From: an uncultured Micrococcales bacterium
GTDB taxonomy: Bacteria; Actinomycetota; Actinomycetes; Actinomycetales; Microbacteriaceae
Reading direction: 5' to 3'
DNA length: 19,067 nucleotides
Assembly (NCBI GenBank): GCA_937919125.1
Contig: CALFOB010000162.1
Location: 1 to 19,067 of the forward strand
Translations under genes and position numbers: made by a program
Shown here: positions 1 to 8,600 of the stretch, piece by piece
Position numbering within the stretch: position 1 is the stretch's first letter
Layout of the letters: each line of letters opens with the position of its first letter
Notes under the pieces: model-generated
Told to the model about the DNA's origin: nothing
The model's database searches: none
What the model saw: the letters and a program-made list of their open reading frames with translations, nothing else

Positions 1-705
1 GTTGGTGAAGAACGAACCGCACGACCAGGTGTCGTGGTCGGAATCATTTAGGACCATGCCCTTTTGGTGGCGAAGGCTGATCACGCGCTTTCGAACCTCG
101 AGCGGGGTTTCTTCCGTCTCGCCAAGAGCTTCGATGAGTCTTGGGGTTTTGTGAGTGTGGGCGGTTGCCGTGAGCTTGAACTCAACCCAGAGGATTGCGC
201 CGAGCCTCCCCTGCTTGAAGATGCTGTCGCGGTAGCCGAAGTTCATCACACTGTTTTCGATGATTTCGGATTTCTGGGTCTGGTAGTCGAGGAACTCAAC
301 TCGGGTAATTACGTCGGCAACCTCTTGGCCGTAGGCGCCGATGTTTTGAACCGGAGCTGCGCCAACCGTGCCAGGGATTCCGCTGAGCGCTTCGATACCG
401 CTGAGCCCGGCGGCCACGGTGTGGGCCACGAAGTCGTCCCAGTTTTCGCCTGCCTGAACGCGGATTATTGCGCCGGATGGGATTTCGTCGATTTGAATGC
501 CCTTGGTTTCAACCTTGATTACGTTGAGAAGGGGAAGTTCGTCGGCTGCCACGATGTTGCTGCCACCACCTAGCAGCAGCCAGTCTTCGCCGGTACCCCA
601 AACTTCGAGGCAGGTGGCAATGAGTTCATCGCGAGTTTGCGGGGTTGCCAATGAAGCCGGCACTCCGCCGACTCGCATGGTGGTTACCTCGCGAAGAGCC
701 TTCAT
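1..705 (-). CDS. murB: UDP-N-acetylmuramate dehydrogenase MurB, C-terminus cut by the window edge
   Basis: MurB is the FAD enzyme that uses NADPH to reduce UDP-GlcNAc-enolpyruvate to UDP-MurNAc in the cytosol, the second committed step of peptidoglycan synthesis. The 235 visible residues carry the family landmarks in order: TTMRVGG at 8-14, the FAD-binding LLLGGGSN at 43-50, SGIPGTVGAAPVQNIGAYG at about 108-126, the conserved YRDSIFK with Arg159, and CGSFFTN at 229-235, whose Ser231 matches the proton-donating serine of the family. The remaining C-terminal part lies beyond base 1. The ATG at 705 is chosen because an in-frame stop (the hadB stop codon) lies one codon upstream. It leaves a very short N-terminus before the TTMRVGG motif. 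The gene starts 3 bases after the hadB stop, so it is probably co-transcribed with hadA-hadB. The C-terminal part of the SFF motif and the final glutamate cannot be checked here. Confidence 0.95.
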   Translation of the reverse strand, partial: MKALREVTTMRVGGVPASLATPQTRDELIATCLEVWGTGEDWLLLGGGSNIVAADELPLLNVIKVETKGIQIDEIPSGAIIRVQAGENWDDFVAHTVAAGLSGIEALSGIPGTVGAAPVQNIGAYGQEVADVITRVEFLDYQTQKSEIIENSVMNFGYRDSIFKQGRLGAILWVEFKLTATAHTHKTPRLIEALGETEETPLEVRKRVISLRHQKGMVLNDSDHDTWSCGSFFTN

Positions 706-708
706 GCG

Positions 709-1131
709 CTAGATGCGAACGACCGCTTGGGCTTTGCCGAGAACCGAGGTTTCGCCGAAGACTACGCTCAGGTCGATTCTCACTTCGTTGGTTTCAGCGT
801 TGATGTTGCCAACCTTGCCGGTCACAACCACAACCGCGCCATCCTTGGCGTCTACGAAAACCGGCTTGGTGAAACGAACACCGTAGTCAACGATCTTGCC
901 TGGGTCGCCAATCCAATCGGCGACGACCTGAACGGCCACACCCATGGTTAGCATTCCGTGAGCGAGCACGCCGTCGAGGCCAACGCTTTGCGCGAAGTCG
1001 TCGCGGTAGTGAATTGGGTTAAAGTCGCCAGAAGCTCCTGCGTAGCGAACTAGTGAGTCGCGGGTGAGCAAAATCTCTTGGCTACCAATGACCTGGCCAA
1101 CCTCTAGGCCGGCAATGTTGATGTGGCTCAT
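709..1131 (-). CDS. hadB: MaoC-family (R)-hydratase/dehydratase subunit, HadB-like
   Basis: This 140-residue protein is a single hot-dog domain of the MaoC type. In actinobacteria the HadB subunit carries the active site of the (3R)-hydroxyacyl-ACP dehydratase that works with HadA in fatty-acid elongation. The hydratase motif YAGASGDFNPIHY spans residues 30-42, with Asp36 and His41 in the positions of the catalytic Asp/His pair. The length is normal for HadB. Its ATG overlaps the hadA stop codon (ATGA), which indicates translational coupling, and murB follows 3 bases later. The order tRNA-Thr, tRNA-Met, hadA, hadB matches the mycobacterial locus, which supports the Had assignment over a generic enoyl-CoA hydratase. 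A role in mycolic-acid synthesis should not be assumed; this organism may use the enzyme in other acyl chemistry. Confidence 0.88.
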   Translation of the reverse strand: MSHINIAGLEVGQVIGSQEILLTRDSLVRYAGASGDFNPIHYRDDFAQSVGLDGVLAHGMLTMGVAVQVVADWIGDPGKIVDYGVRFTKPVFVDAKDGAVVVVTGKVGNINAETNEVRIDLSVVFGETSVLGKAQAVVRI

Positions 1132-1571
1132 TCGCCGCCCCTAACTACGAGAGTGGAGATTGCGGTGGAAACCAGTTTGTCTTCGATGTCGAAGATTTCG
1201 GTTTCGAAAGTAACCATCGAGTGACCGCCGAGGCTCTTCACGCTGGCAACCTTGAGCACACTGGTTAGTTCGTCGCCGGCAACGATTGGGCGAACGTGAA
1301 CGAAGCGCTGGTCGCCGTGAACCACGCGGCTGAAGTCGATGCCGGCTTCAGGGTCTGAAAGCACGGTGGTCAGCGAGCGCTCCTGAATGACCACGGCGAA
1401 GGTGGTTGGAGCAACCACGTCGGTGTAGCCGGCAGCTTGCGCGGCAAAGACGTCTAGGTTCACTGGGTTAGTTGACTTGACCGCGTGGGCGAATTCGCGG
1501 ATCTTCTCGCGACCGACCAGGTAAGGCGCGGTTGCGGGATATTTCTTGCCCTCAACATTTGGATTAACCAT
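1128..1571 (-). CDS. hadA: MaoC-like dehydratase N-terminal-type subunit, HadA-like
   Basis: This is a roughly 147-residue hot-dog protein of the FAS1-type dehydratase/MaoC N-terminal family, the usual partner of HadB. It lacks the GDFNPIH catalytic signature seen in the neighbour. It shows the family's features instead: PYLVGREKIREFA near the N-terminus, an AGYTDVVAPTTFAVVI segment, and HGDQRFVHVRPIVAGDEL in the middle. It is expected to shape the substrate tunnel while HadB supplies the active site. I place the start at the ATG at 1571. An in-frame GTG two codons upstream (1577) is possible, but a TAATCT hexamer ends exactly 7 bases before the ATG, a spacing shared by three other genes here that suggests a leaderless transcript beginning at the ATG. 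It is the first gene of a had-murB transcript. Confidence 0.85.
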   Translation of the reverse strand: MVNPNVEGKKYPATAPYLVGREKIREFAHAVKSTNPVNLDVFAAQAAGYTDVVAPTTFAVVIQERSLTTVLSDPEAGIDFSRVVHGDQRFVHVRPIVAGDELTSVLKVASVKSLGGHSMVTFETEIFDIEDKLVSTAISTLVVRGGE

Positions 1572-1578
1572 AGGCACA

Positions 1579-1584
1579 AGATTA
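1579..1584 (-). promoter_or_regulatory. Candidate -10 element (TAATCT) of a leaderless hadA promoter
   Basis: On the minus strand TAATCT is followed by 7 bases and then the hadA ATG at 1571. No convincing Shine-Dalgarno sequence precedes the ATG, and no good -35 box was seen. The call rests on the same TANNNT-N7-start layout recurring at three other genes in the window. Confidence 0.45.
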
Positions 1585-1619
1585 CTTGGGCTTGAGGGGA
1601 TTTAGGGGTGCGTAAGTGT

Positions 1620-1696
1620 TGGTAGCGGAGGCGGGACTCGAACCCGCGACCCCACGATTATGAGTCGTGTGCTCTAACCACCTGAGCTACCCCGCC
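1620..1696 (-). tRNA. tRNA-Met (anticodon CAT)
   Basis: The minus strand folds as a complete cloverleaf. The acceptor strands GGCGGGG and CTCCGCT pair (one G-T at the end, one inside). The D-arm has GCTC/GAGC, the anticodon stem ACGAC...ATCGT encloses the loop with CAT, and the T-arm is GCGGG-TTCGAAC-CCCGC. The 3' CCA is encoded (1622-1620). The G1 start and ordinary D-arm favour an elongator methionine tRNA or a CAT-anticodon isoleucine tRNA; the synteny (next to tRNA-Thr and hadA) favours elongator Met. Confidence 0.93.
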
Positions 1697-1700
1697 GCAG

Positions 1701-1772
<72 letters not shown>

Positions 1773-1822
1773 GTGACTACCTTGAATAAACAGGCTTAGG
1801 CACCGTTAGAGATTACCACCAA

Positions 1823-1844
1823 GGCAAACCATAGGCAAACCTTA
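1823..1844. repeat. Short direct repeat, GGCAAACC twice, at the end of the GH13 gene
   Basis: GGCAAACC occurs at 1823-1830 and again at 1834-1841, each followed by an A/T triplet (ATA, TTA). The second copy abuts the stop codon of the minus-strand glycosidase. It is too short to interpret and may be a chance or slippage duplication. Confidence 0.4.
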
Positions 1845-3701
1845 GATAGCCGCAGGGAGCCTATATATGTTGATTGTTAGTGGATCTGTAGGGAGTTTGG
1901 CTACCTTGCCGACAATAGTTAGCTTGGCTCCACCAAAGAGATTCTCAGCCTGCTTCAACCCAGCAACAGCATCCAAGGGAATAGAAGCATTGGTATCTGA
2001 GCCACGAGTGGCCACAGTCAAGATAGTCTGCTTCTTGTTCTCACGAACATAAGCGATGACTTCATTGGAGACATACACAAATCTCATTGAGCCATCGTGC
2101 AGAGCACTGTTCTCTTTCCTGATCTTGGCGAAAGCCTTGTAATTCACCAGCATGGTTCTATCGTTTGGTCTCTCGTTATTCCAAGGAATAGGAGTTCTTG
2201 ACTCTTCACCGTTATGACCATCAAGACCAAACTCATCTCCAGCCCAGATCACTGGCATACCAGGGAATGTGAATTGCATACCGGCAGCTACTTTCTGTGC
2301 TCCTGGCATTGCAAAGGTTTTAAAACGAGGAATGTCATGAGTGTCCAGAGGGTTCATGTTGTGTAGACGAACATGCCATGGGAAACCAGCAGCAAAATCA
2401 AGATGCTGTTTGACCATCTCAACACCGTTGATCTTTGTCTTACCAATACCTAGGAAACCTGCTTCGGCTTTAACGTTTGGGTTATAGAACCATCTCCATA
2501 CCGGCTTAGTGAAGTTGTAATAGGTCATCGCTCCATGCCAACCTTCACCTTGAATTTGGTAGGCAGCATCCCCTGTGTATTCACCAAGAAGAATGGTGTT
2601 TGAATTTATCTTCTGCATTGATTCACGAATAAGAACTTGTAGTTCCATATACATATCTTCTTCACGAATACGACCAGTCATATTCGAAACATCAATACGC
2701 CAACCATCCATAGCAAAAGGCTTCTTGATCCATCTGGCAACAATTGACTTAGAGCCGGTGATGAATCTCTTTCTCAGTTCCTGGGAGTTCCAGTTGAACT
2801 TAGGTAGAGATGGAACACCAAACCAAGAGTCGTAGTCTTTGTTCTTATTGCTGAAGTAATAGAACTCAGACTCTTTAGCCCCTGGCTTCTTATAAGAAGC
2901 TTTGAACCATTCGTGAGCAGCACCTGAGTGATTAGAAGTGAGATCACCAATGATCTTGAAGCCTTGCTTATGAGCAGCCTCTGCTAATTCAATAAGAGCT
3001 TTATCTCCACCTAGTAGCGGATCTACCTCATCAAAACTAGATGCGTCATATCTATGGTTGCTCTTAGCTGGGAATACTGGAGTTAGATAAATAAGTGTCA
3101 CACCCAAAGCCTTGAGGTGATCTAGGTGTTCTGTGATTCCATAAAGATCGCCACCAAAGAACTGTTCACTGGTTCCAGGTCCAGATCCAATTACTTTGTC
3201 ACCCCATTCTTTAGCTATTGCCCAACTGGGAAGTTTTTGCTTCGCCAATCTTTCTGACTTAGCAAAACGGTCAGGGAAGATCTGATACATAACAGCTTTC
3301 TTCCCCCAGTCAGGAGCAGAAGAGAAAGTATTGATTCTGAAATCTTCAACATCAGGCATCTCAAGTTCAGTTAGCCCTCTTGCATTTAGCCAATAGCTAG
3401 AACCATCAGTCATCTCAATGAACCATCTGTAGTTCATGTATGGGTTATGCATTGTGATAACTGCTTCTAGCCAGGTCCAACCATTTTTAGTTGAAACTAC
3501 TTTGGCTGGAGGAGATGGGAAAGCTTCGCCTGATTCACTGAATCGAACTCTGACCTGCTTGATTTTGCCCAATGCTGAGTGAACTCGAATACGCAGCTTG
3601 ATCTTGTCGCCAACCTGAGGCTTCTGGTTTGAAACATAAAGAGCAGATCCATCATGGTGAGGGTAAAGCCCTCTTGGCAGAAGGTCTAGAGCAGATTTCA
3701 T
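1842..3701 (-). CDS. GH13 alpha-glucan hydrolase, neopullulanase/maltodextrinase-like
   Basis: This is a 619-residue alpha-amylase-family enzyme, probably cytosolic because no signal peptide is seen. It would hydrolyse maltodextrins, cyclodextrins or pullulan-type oligosaccharides. A beta-sandwich N-domain (about 1-115, with RWFIEMTDG near its end) precedes the barrel, which opens with AVMYQIFPDRF and has FFGGDLYGI. This pattern is typical of the cyclomaltodextrinase/neopullulanase/MalZ group. The catalytic triad is complete: nucleophile Asp337 in GWRIDVSN, acid/base Glu374 in LLGEYTGD, and stabiliser Asp456 in LDTHDIPRF. The frame stays open to a TTG at 3776, but that TTG lies upstream of the transcription start predicted from the TAATCT box at 3783-3778, so I prefer the ATG at 3701 with a leader of roughly 70 bases. 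The ribosome site there is weak. Exact subfamily and substrate cannot be set from sequence reading. Confidence 0.87.
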   Translation of the reverse strand: MKSALDLLPRGLYPHHDGSALYVSNQKPQVGDKIKLRIRVHSALGKIKQVRVRFSESGEAFPSPPAKVVSTKNGWTWLEAVITMHNPYMNYRWFIEMTDGSSYWLNARGLTELEMPDVEDFRINTFSSAPDWGKKAVMYQIFPDRFAKSERLAKQKLPSWAIAKEWGDKVIGSGPGTSEQFFGGDLYGITEHLDHLKALGVTLIYLTPVFPAKSNHRYDASSFDEVDPLLGGDKALIELAEAAHKQGFKIIGDLTSNHSGAAHEWFKASYKKPGAKESEFYYFSNKNKDYDSWFGVPSLPKFNWNSQELRKRFITGSKSIVARWIKKPFAMDGWRIDVSNMTGRIREEDMYMELQVLIRESMQKINSNTILLGEYTGDAAYQIQGEGWHGAMTYYNFTKPVWRWFYNPNVKAEAGFLGIGKTKINGVEMVKQHLDFAAGFPWHVRLHNMNPLDTHDIPRFKTFAMPGAQKVAAGMQFTFPGMPVIWAGDEFGLDGHNGEESRTPIPWNNERPNDRTMLVNYKAFAKIRKENSALHDGSMRFVYVSNEVIAYVRENKKQTILTVATRGSDTNASIPLDAVAGLKQAENLFGGAKLTIVGKVAKLPTDPLTINIYRLPAAI

Positions 3702-3777
3702 TGGTATCCAGTTCTTGAGAGGGCAATTTATAGAATCAAGTCTTCCGAGTCTCGACCGTGAGACCAAATCTAGCAAG

Positions 3778-3807
3778 AGATTATGTAAGCGATTACATTT
3801 TGGTAAA
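3778..3807 (-). promoter_or_regulatory. Candidate promoter of the minus-strand GH13 gene
   Basis: On the minus strand TTTACC (3807-3802) resembles a -35 box (4 of 6 matches to TTGACA). It is followed after 18 bases by TAATCT (3783-3778); CATAAT with a 16-base spacer is the alternative. The palindromic operator fills the spacer and touches the -10 box, so a bound repressor should block RNA polymerase. Confidence 0.5.
3783..3798. promoter_or_regulatory. LacI/MalR-type operator ATGTAAGCGATTACAT
   Basis: This 16-bp near-perfect palindrome (14 of 16 bases symmetric) has a central CG and matches the common LacI-family layout TGTAA-NCGN-TTACA. It sits between two divergent GH13 genes, inside the likely minus-strand promoter and about 50 bases upstream of the plus-strand start. 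The likely effector is a maltodextrin-type sugar (inference from the neighbours). No LacI-family regulator gene is in the window. Confidence 0.72.
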
Positions 3808-3835
3808 CACCGCTATTTTGGGCGATTTTCTAGCG

Positions 3836-3841
3836 TACTTT
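3836..3841 (+). promoter_or_regulatory. Candidate -10 element (TACTTT) of a leaderless GH13 promoter
   Basis: TACTTT is followed by 7 bases and then the ATG at 3849. No Shine-Dalgarno sequence is present before this ATG. A -35 box is not obvious. Confidence 0.45.
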
Positions 3842-3848
3842 TGAACCT

Positions 3849-5576
3849 ATGGTTGAAATAACAAACGAAGTGCTCTCTCGCGCTAAAAAAGACGCCGAAT
3901 GGTGGAGAACCAGCGTCATCTACCAGATCTACCCTCGCTCCTTTGCTGATGGCAATGGCGATGGCATGGGAGACCTACAGGGAGTAACTCAAAGACTTGA
4001 ATCCCTAGCAGAGCTAGGCATCGACGCTATCTGGTTCAGCCCATTCTTCAAGTCTCCTCAGAAGGATGCTGACTACGACGTATCTGACTACAAGGACATA
4101 GACCCGCTATTTGGAACTCTTGCTGACTTTGATTCTTTGGTAGCCAAGGCAAACACCCTTGGTCTCAAGATCATTGTTGACCTAGTTCCTAACCACTCAA
4201 GCGACCAGCACGTATGGTTCCAGGAAGCTCTAAAGGCTGCTCCTGATTCTAAAGAACGTGCTCGCTACATCTTTAGAGATGGCAAGGGTGAAAACGGTGA
4301 ACTACCTCCAAACAACTGGGAGTCAGTATTTGGTGGAGCTGCTTGGAGTCGAATCACAGAACCAGATGGAACTCTAGGTCAGTGGTACCTACACATCTTT
4401 GATTCATCACAGCCTGACTTTGACTGGCAGAACGAAGAAGTAAGAGCAGAGTTTGATTCAGTACTGAGATTCTGGCTAGACAGAGGTGCAGCTGGATTCC
4501 GTATTGACGTAGCTCACGGAATGATCAAGGTTGATGGACTACCTGATGTTGTTTCAAACAACTCAACTATGTCTGGTCAAGATTCACCTGATGCAATCAA
4601 GACTCAAGAATCTGAAGAAGAACTTATTGCTCGTCTTCAAGTTGAAAACCCATTCTGGGGTCAGAACGGTGTTCACGAAATCAACAAGAGATTCCGTGCA
4701 ATCTTGGATGAATACGACGACCGAGCTATGTGTGGTGAAGCATGGGTGCTTCCACTATCAAGAATGGCTCGTTGGGTTAGACCTGGTGAATACCACCAGA
4801 CATTCAACTTTGGTTACCTAGAAACTCCTTGGGATAAAGAGAAGCTTTACAACGTAGTTACTGAATCTCTAAAAGAGTTTGGTGCTGTCGGCGCTCCATC
4901 TACTTGGGTGCTTTCAAACCACGATGTTATTCGTCACGCAACAAGAATGGCTTACGACAAGATCCCTAAACAAGGTGATGGTATTGGCCCTAACTACGAA
5001 CAACCAGATGAAGCTAAAGGTCTAAGAAGAGCTAGAGCAGCAACTGCATTCATGCTTGGTCTTCCAGGGGGAGCTTACATCTATCAAGGTGAAGAACTAG
5101 GTCTACCTGAGCACACCACACTTGATAACAAGTTCCGTGAGGACCCAACCTTCTTCAGAACCAATGGAGAGCGAGTTGGCCGTGATGGTTGCCGTGTTCC
5201 ACTTCCTTGGGAAGCAGGAGCTAATGAATCTAATGGCTTCTCAACTACTGGGAAGTCTTGGCTACCTCAGCCTTCTTCATACAAGAGATATGCAAGAAGC
5301 GGGCAAGAAGGTGTTGCTGGCTCAACTCTTGAGCTCTACAAGCAGCTACTAAAGATGCGTAAGTCTCATGATCTAGGTAACGGTGAATTCCGTTGGGCTC
5401 CTGAGTTCATGGATGAATCAACACTTGCCTTTGTGAACAATGGCATCTTGGTTCTCTCAAACTTCACAGGTAACTCTGTGGTCATACCTGCTGGTGAAAT
5501 CTTGGCAACGACTCAACACGATATAACAGTCGAAGGTGAGTTAGAGCACGACAACACAGTTTGGATAAAGTTGTAA
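3849..5576 (+). CDS. GH13 alpha-glucosidase (oligo-glucosidase type), first paralogue
   Basis: This 575-residue cytosolic retaining exo-glycosidase resembles actinobacterial alpha-glucosidases of the AglA/oligo-1,6-glucosidase branch and is expected to release glucose from maltose- or isomaltose-type oligosaccharides. The barrel begins with SVIYQIYPRSF (about 22-32), followed by the calcium-loop-like DGNGDGMGDL. Region I is DLVPNHSSDQH at 111-121. The triad is nucleophile Asp220 (GFRIDVAHG), acid/base Glu297 (CGEAWV) and stabiliser Asp359 (LSNHDVIRH). A DPTFFRTNGERVGRDGCR block follows late in the barrel, then a C-terminal beta domain. It shares its start region and long stretches with the enzyme at 9840, but has a longer loop after the nucleophile (about 232-270). 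It is divergent from the minus-strand GH13 gene across the LacI-type operator, so the two are probably co-induced. Trehalulose, sucrose or trehalose activity cannot be excluded. Confidence 0.9.
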   Translation: MVEITNEVLSRAKKDAEWWRTSVIYQIYPRSFADGNGDGMGDLQGVTQRLESLAELGIDAIWFSPFFKSPQKDADYDVSDYKDIDPLFGTLADFDSLVAKANTLGLKIIVDLVPNHSSDQHVWFQEALKAAPDSKERARYIFRDGKGENGELPPNNWESVFGGAAWSRITEPDGTLGQWYLHIFDSSQPDFDWQNEEVRAEFDSVLRFWLDRGAAGFRIDVAHGMIKVDGLPDVVSNNSTMSGQDSPDAIKTQESEEELIARLQVENPFWGQNGVHEINKRFRAILDEYDDRAMCGEAWVLPLSRMARWVRPGEYHQTFNFGYLETPWDKEKLYNVVTESLKEFGAVGAPSTWVLSNHDVIRHATRMAYDKIPKQGDGIGPNYEQPDEAKGLRRARAATAFMLGLPGGAYIYQGEELGLPEHTTLDNKFREDPTFFRTNGERVGRDGCRVPLPWEAGANESNGFSTTGKSWLPQPSSYKRYARSGQEGVAGSTLELYKQLLKMRKSHDLGNGEFRWAPEFMDESTLAFVNNGILVLSNFTGNSVVIPAGEILATTQHDITVEGELEHDNTVWIKL

Positions 5577-5594
5577 ACAAGAAAGCGGTTAATG

Positions 5595-5628
5595 CAGAAG
5601 TGCCCGGCGAAGTTGCCGGGCACTTCTG
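5595..5628. terminator. Perfect 14-bp hairpin, probably a two-way terminator
   Basis: CAGAAGTGCCCGGC and GCCGGGCACTTCTG form a perfect 14-bp stem around the 6-base loop GAAGTT. It lies between two convergent genes, 18 bases after the GH13 stop and 14 bases from the end of the membrane-protein gene. The T-tract is short on the plus side (TTTAA) and weak on the other, so termination is likelier for the plus-strand gene. Confidence 0.8.
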
Positions 5629-5642
5629 TTTAACCTATCGAG

Positions 5643-8600
5643 TTACTTTAGAGACTTAATCCAGGATGCGCTGGACTTACCTAGTTTTCGTAGCTGCTCT
5701 AGACGCACAGCTATCCAAACCATCACAGCTGCAATTACTAGTAGAACTACCCATAGGAACCAACTCTCTCGCGCAATTGGCTGGAAGGCATATGGCAATA
5801 CACCAACGATGACTCCAACTAATCCTGGGAAGAACAATCCACCAAGAGATCGAAGTGCTCCAACTACCAGCAAGGTAACTGTTGCCACCATCAAGATTCC
5901 GAATCTCCACCAGTCAACCTCTGTCAATGAAGAGTTGCCGATAGAAGACAGGGTCAAGTAAAGAGATGGACCTAATGCCACAACAGATGGAATACCTAGA
6001 TACAGGTAGCTGCTATCAGGCAACTTGTTGATGCTTCTCAATCCACCTAGGAACAAGAAGAGGAACAGTGAAATACCAAGTGCTCTTAGAGCAACTGTTG
6101 TTTCATAGTCTGAACTCTGACCTGCAGAAGCCCAAGTGATAGGCAAGATCAGAAGTGATAGTGATGCACCGCCAGCTACTGCTGTTCCAAGGTTTCCATT
6201 TCTAACCCCGAGAATCAGAGCCAACAGTGAGATAACAAGCACTATGAGAATTCGTGTGATCTGTGTTGGGCTGGTTAGCTGAATCGAAATATCCAGAGTT
6301 GTGTAGGTGTGGATGATGGAAGGCAATACCAAAGTGAATAGCGGCAAACCGTAACTGAACAGTGATGACTTGAAGTCAATAACCTTCTTGAGGTTTTTGT
6401 TTCCAACCACAATTGCTGCTGCAGCTCCCAGACCAAACAAATCAGGACCGTCTAGTAGATCTGGGGCTAGCACTTCAACTAACTGAGCTAGCGATAGACC
6501 AAGACCAACAAGACCTGTGTATTCCAACGCAGCCCAGAGAATGCTCGGTGCCTTAGAGAATCTGAACCAGGAGTAGAGGGCAAGAATTGCTGTTGAAACA
6601 ACTAGTCGATAGACAGTTGCCTCTTCATCTATGTTCTGGCTTAGCGAGTAGATAGCTGAGGCTGCCACTGGGAAAAGTAGTGGGATATCCATGCCAACTA
6701 ATCTTCTGAAACTCTGTTCTGCAGATTTGTGAAACAGAGTAGGCAAAGCAAAAGCAATTGCTAGCGGAACTGTATAAAGTTCAAGGTTGAACTTATCCAG
6801 ATCAATAGCATCAGTTAGCAGATCGCTGGCAATCAGAGCCAATGTTGCTGGAGCTAGATAACCCAGAGCAAACCAACCGTTTGTTGTTTTTGACTTAGCT
6901 GAGCTAGATACTCGCAACTGTCTAAACACAATCACAGCAAACAGTGCTGCAAGTGCGATTCTTCTAAGACCAACTTCTTGCTTCAGTCCTTCAAGCATGT
7001 CGAAGCCGGCAAGAGTTGTGAAAGCGAGGAATAGATACGCCAGACCAGTAACTCTAAGTGCAATGGCGATTCTCTCTGAAGCAACTGTCTTTAGTTCCGC
7101 TGCTCCAGCTGAAAGAACAGCTACTAGAACGAGAGTTCCCAGCCCTAGATAGATCTGTGTTGAATCCGCAGTACGTGTCCACTTGTCAATGTTGATTCCG
7201 ATGGAAGCAACAGATAAACCGAACACACTTATTAGTGAGAAGTAGGTTGTGTACTTCTCTGATACTCGCTTATCGACAATACGAAGAACAAAGTTCAACA
7301 GCAGTGCAACAACAATGACCAATGCGAGATGTGCTGCAAACAACAACTCATCGCGCTGTGCAACTTCAACAATCAAGAGCCCTGCTAATGAGAATCCATA
7401 AGCTAGCCAAACAGAAGACTTGATCTTTCCAATCCAAGAGATTCCATAGTTAACAGCAGCCAATACTCCAAGAGCAATACCAGTTACTAGAAGTGACTCG
7501 TTGCTGCTATCTGTAATCCATAGCTTGAAAGCCAAAATTCCTTGGAAAGCATATGAGTAGCGAAGAACTAGTTTGCTAAGTTCACTGTTCTTTCCTGCAG
7601 TTGCAGCAGCAAGTAGACCGGTAACTAGAGCCGCTCCAGCTAGGGCACTTGCCAGGTTAATCTCATCAAGGGAAGTGATCTCCCCCTCCCACTGGAATCT
7701 GAATGAAAGCAGTGCAGTGATGAGAGTAGTAAGGATAAAGATGACCATCTGCGAAGCCGAGTCATATGCCTTTCCTAGTTTCTTATTCACTAGTGCTGTT
7801 AGCGGTGAGTAAGCAGCAGCCAGAAGTATGATGCCCAGCGTTACAAAGGCATATTCAATGGAGTAGATAGGGAAGGCAACTCTGCTTTCAAGAGTGCTGA
7901 ATATGATTCCTGAACCACCAGTAACGCTCAGGAATAGGAAACCTAAACCTAGGAAGTGGAAGACAGTAGCTAGGACCAGCGAGCGTCTTCCTGCCCCCAG
8001 CCAGCTCTGTAGGACCAAAGACAACCCGAAGGCAACAAGAAGGATTCCGAAGGCTGCAAGGTACTCAAAGACTTCCTTCTCGGCACCTGAATACCAAACT
8101 AGCCAGGCTCCTGCTAGGGCAAACTGAGCCACCTGAATAGCGATTGGGTGTTCCCCAATCTTCTTCACATAGAAGCCGAGAGCAACAGATCCAAACATGA
8201 TGGTTGCCGTTGCAAATACTCCAAGCCAGTAGTTGCTTGGATTAATCCAGAAGACCCAGTTGCTCAATGAAAGGGCAACAGTTGTATAGGCATAGACGTG
8301 TAGAGAGTTACTGATTCGCTCTGAAACCTTTTTTTCTGTGCCAAGTGCATCAATCCAGAGTGATCGGGTTACTAAGGCAAGAACGCTCACTAGAGCAAAG
8401 ACAGTAAATGAAACAGGTTCAACGTTAACTACAAATTGGACCATGCTCATAACTAAGTAGCCAACACCGAGTAGGACAAACGCAGCAGCGCTAAACAAGG
8501 TGAACTTCTGTAGAGCTTCATCTTCACGCTTTGCCAAGTCTTTTTCGTACTCAAGATCAGGTGTTCCCTTGTCCAGCTTGAACTTGATAGCTGAGACCTG

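Noticed and set aside
64..573. Open frame of 169 codons on the plus strand opposite murB
   Set aside because: It is a shadow of the GC-rich murB coding strand; murB has clear family motifs across the same bases.
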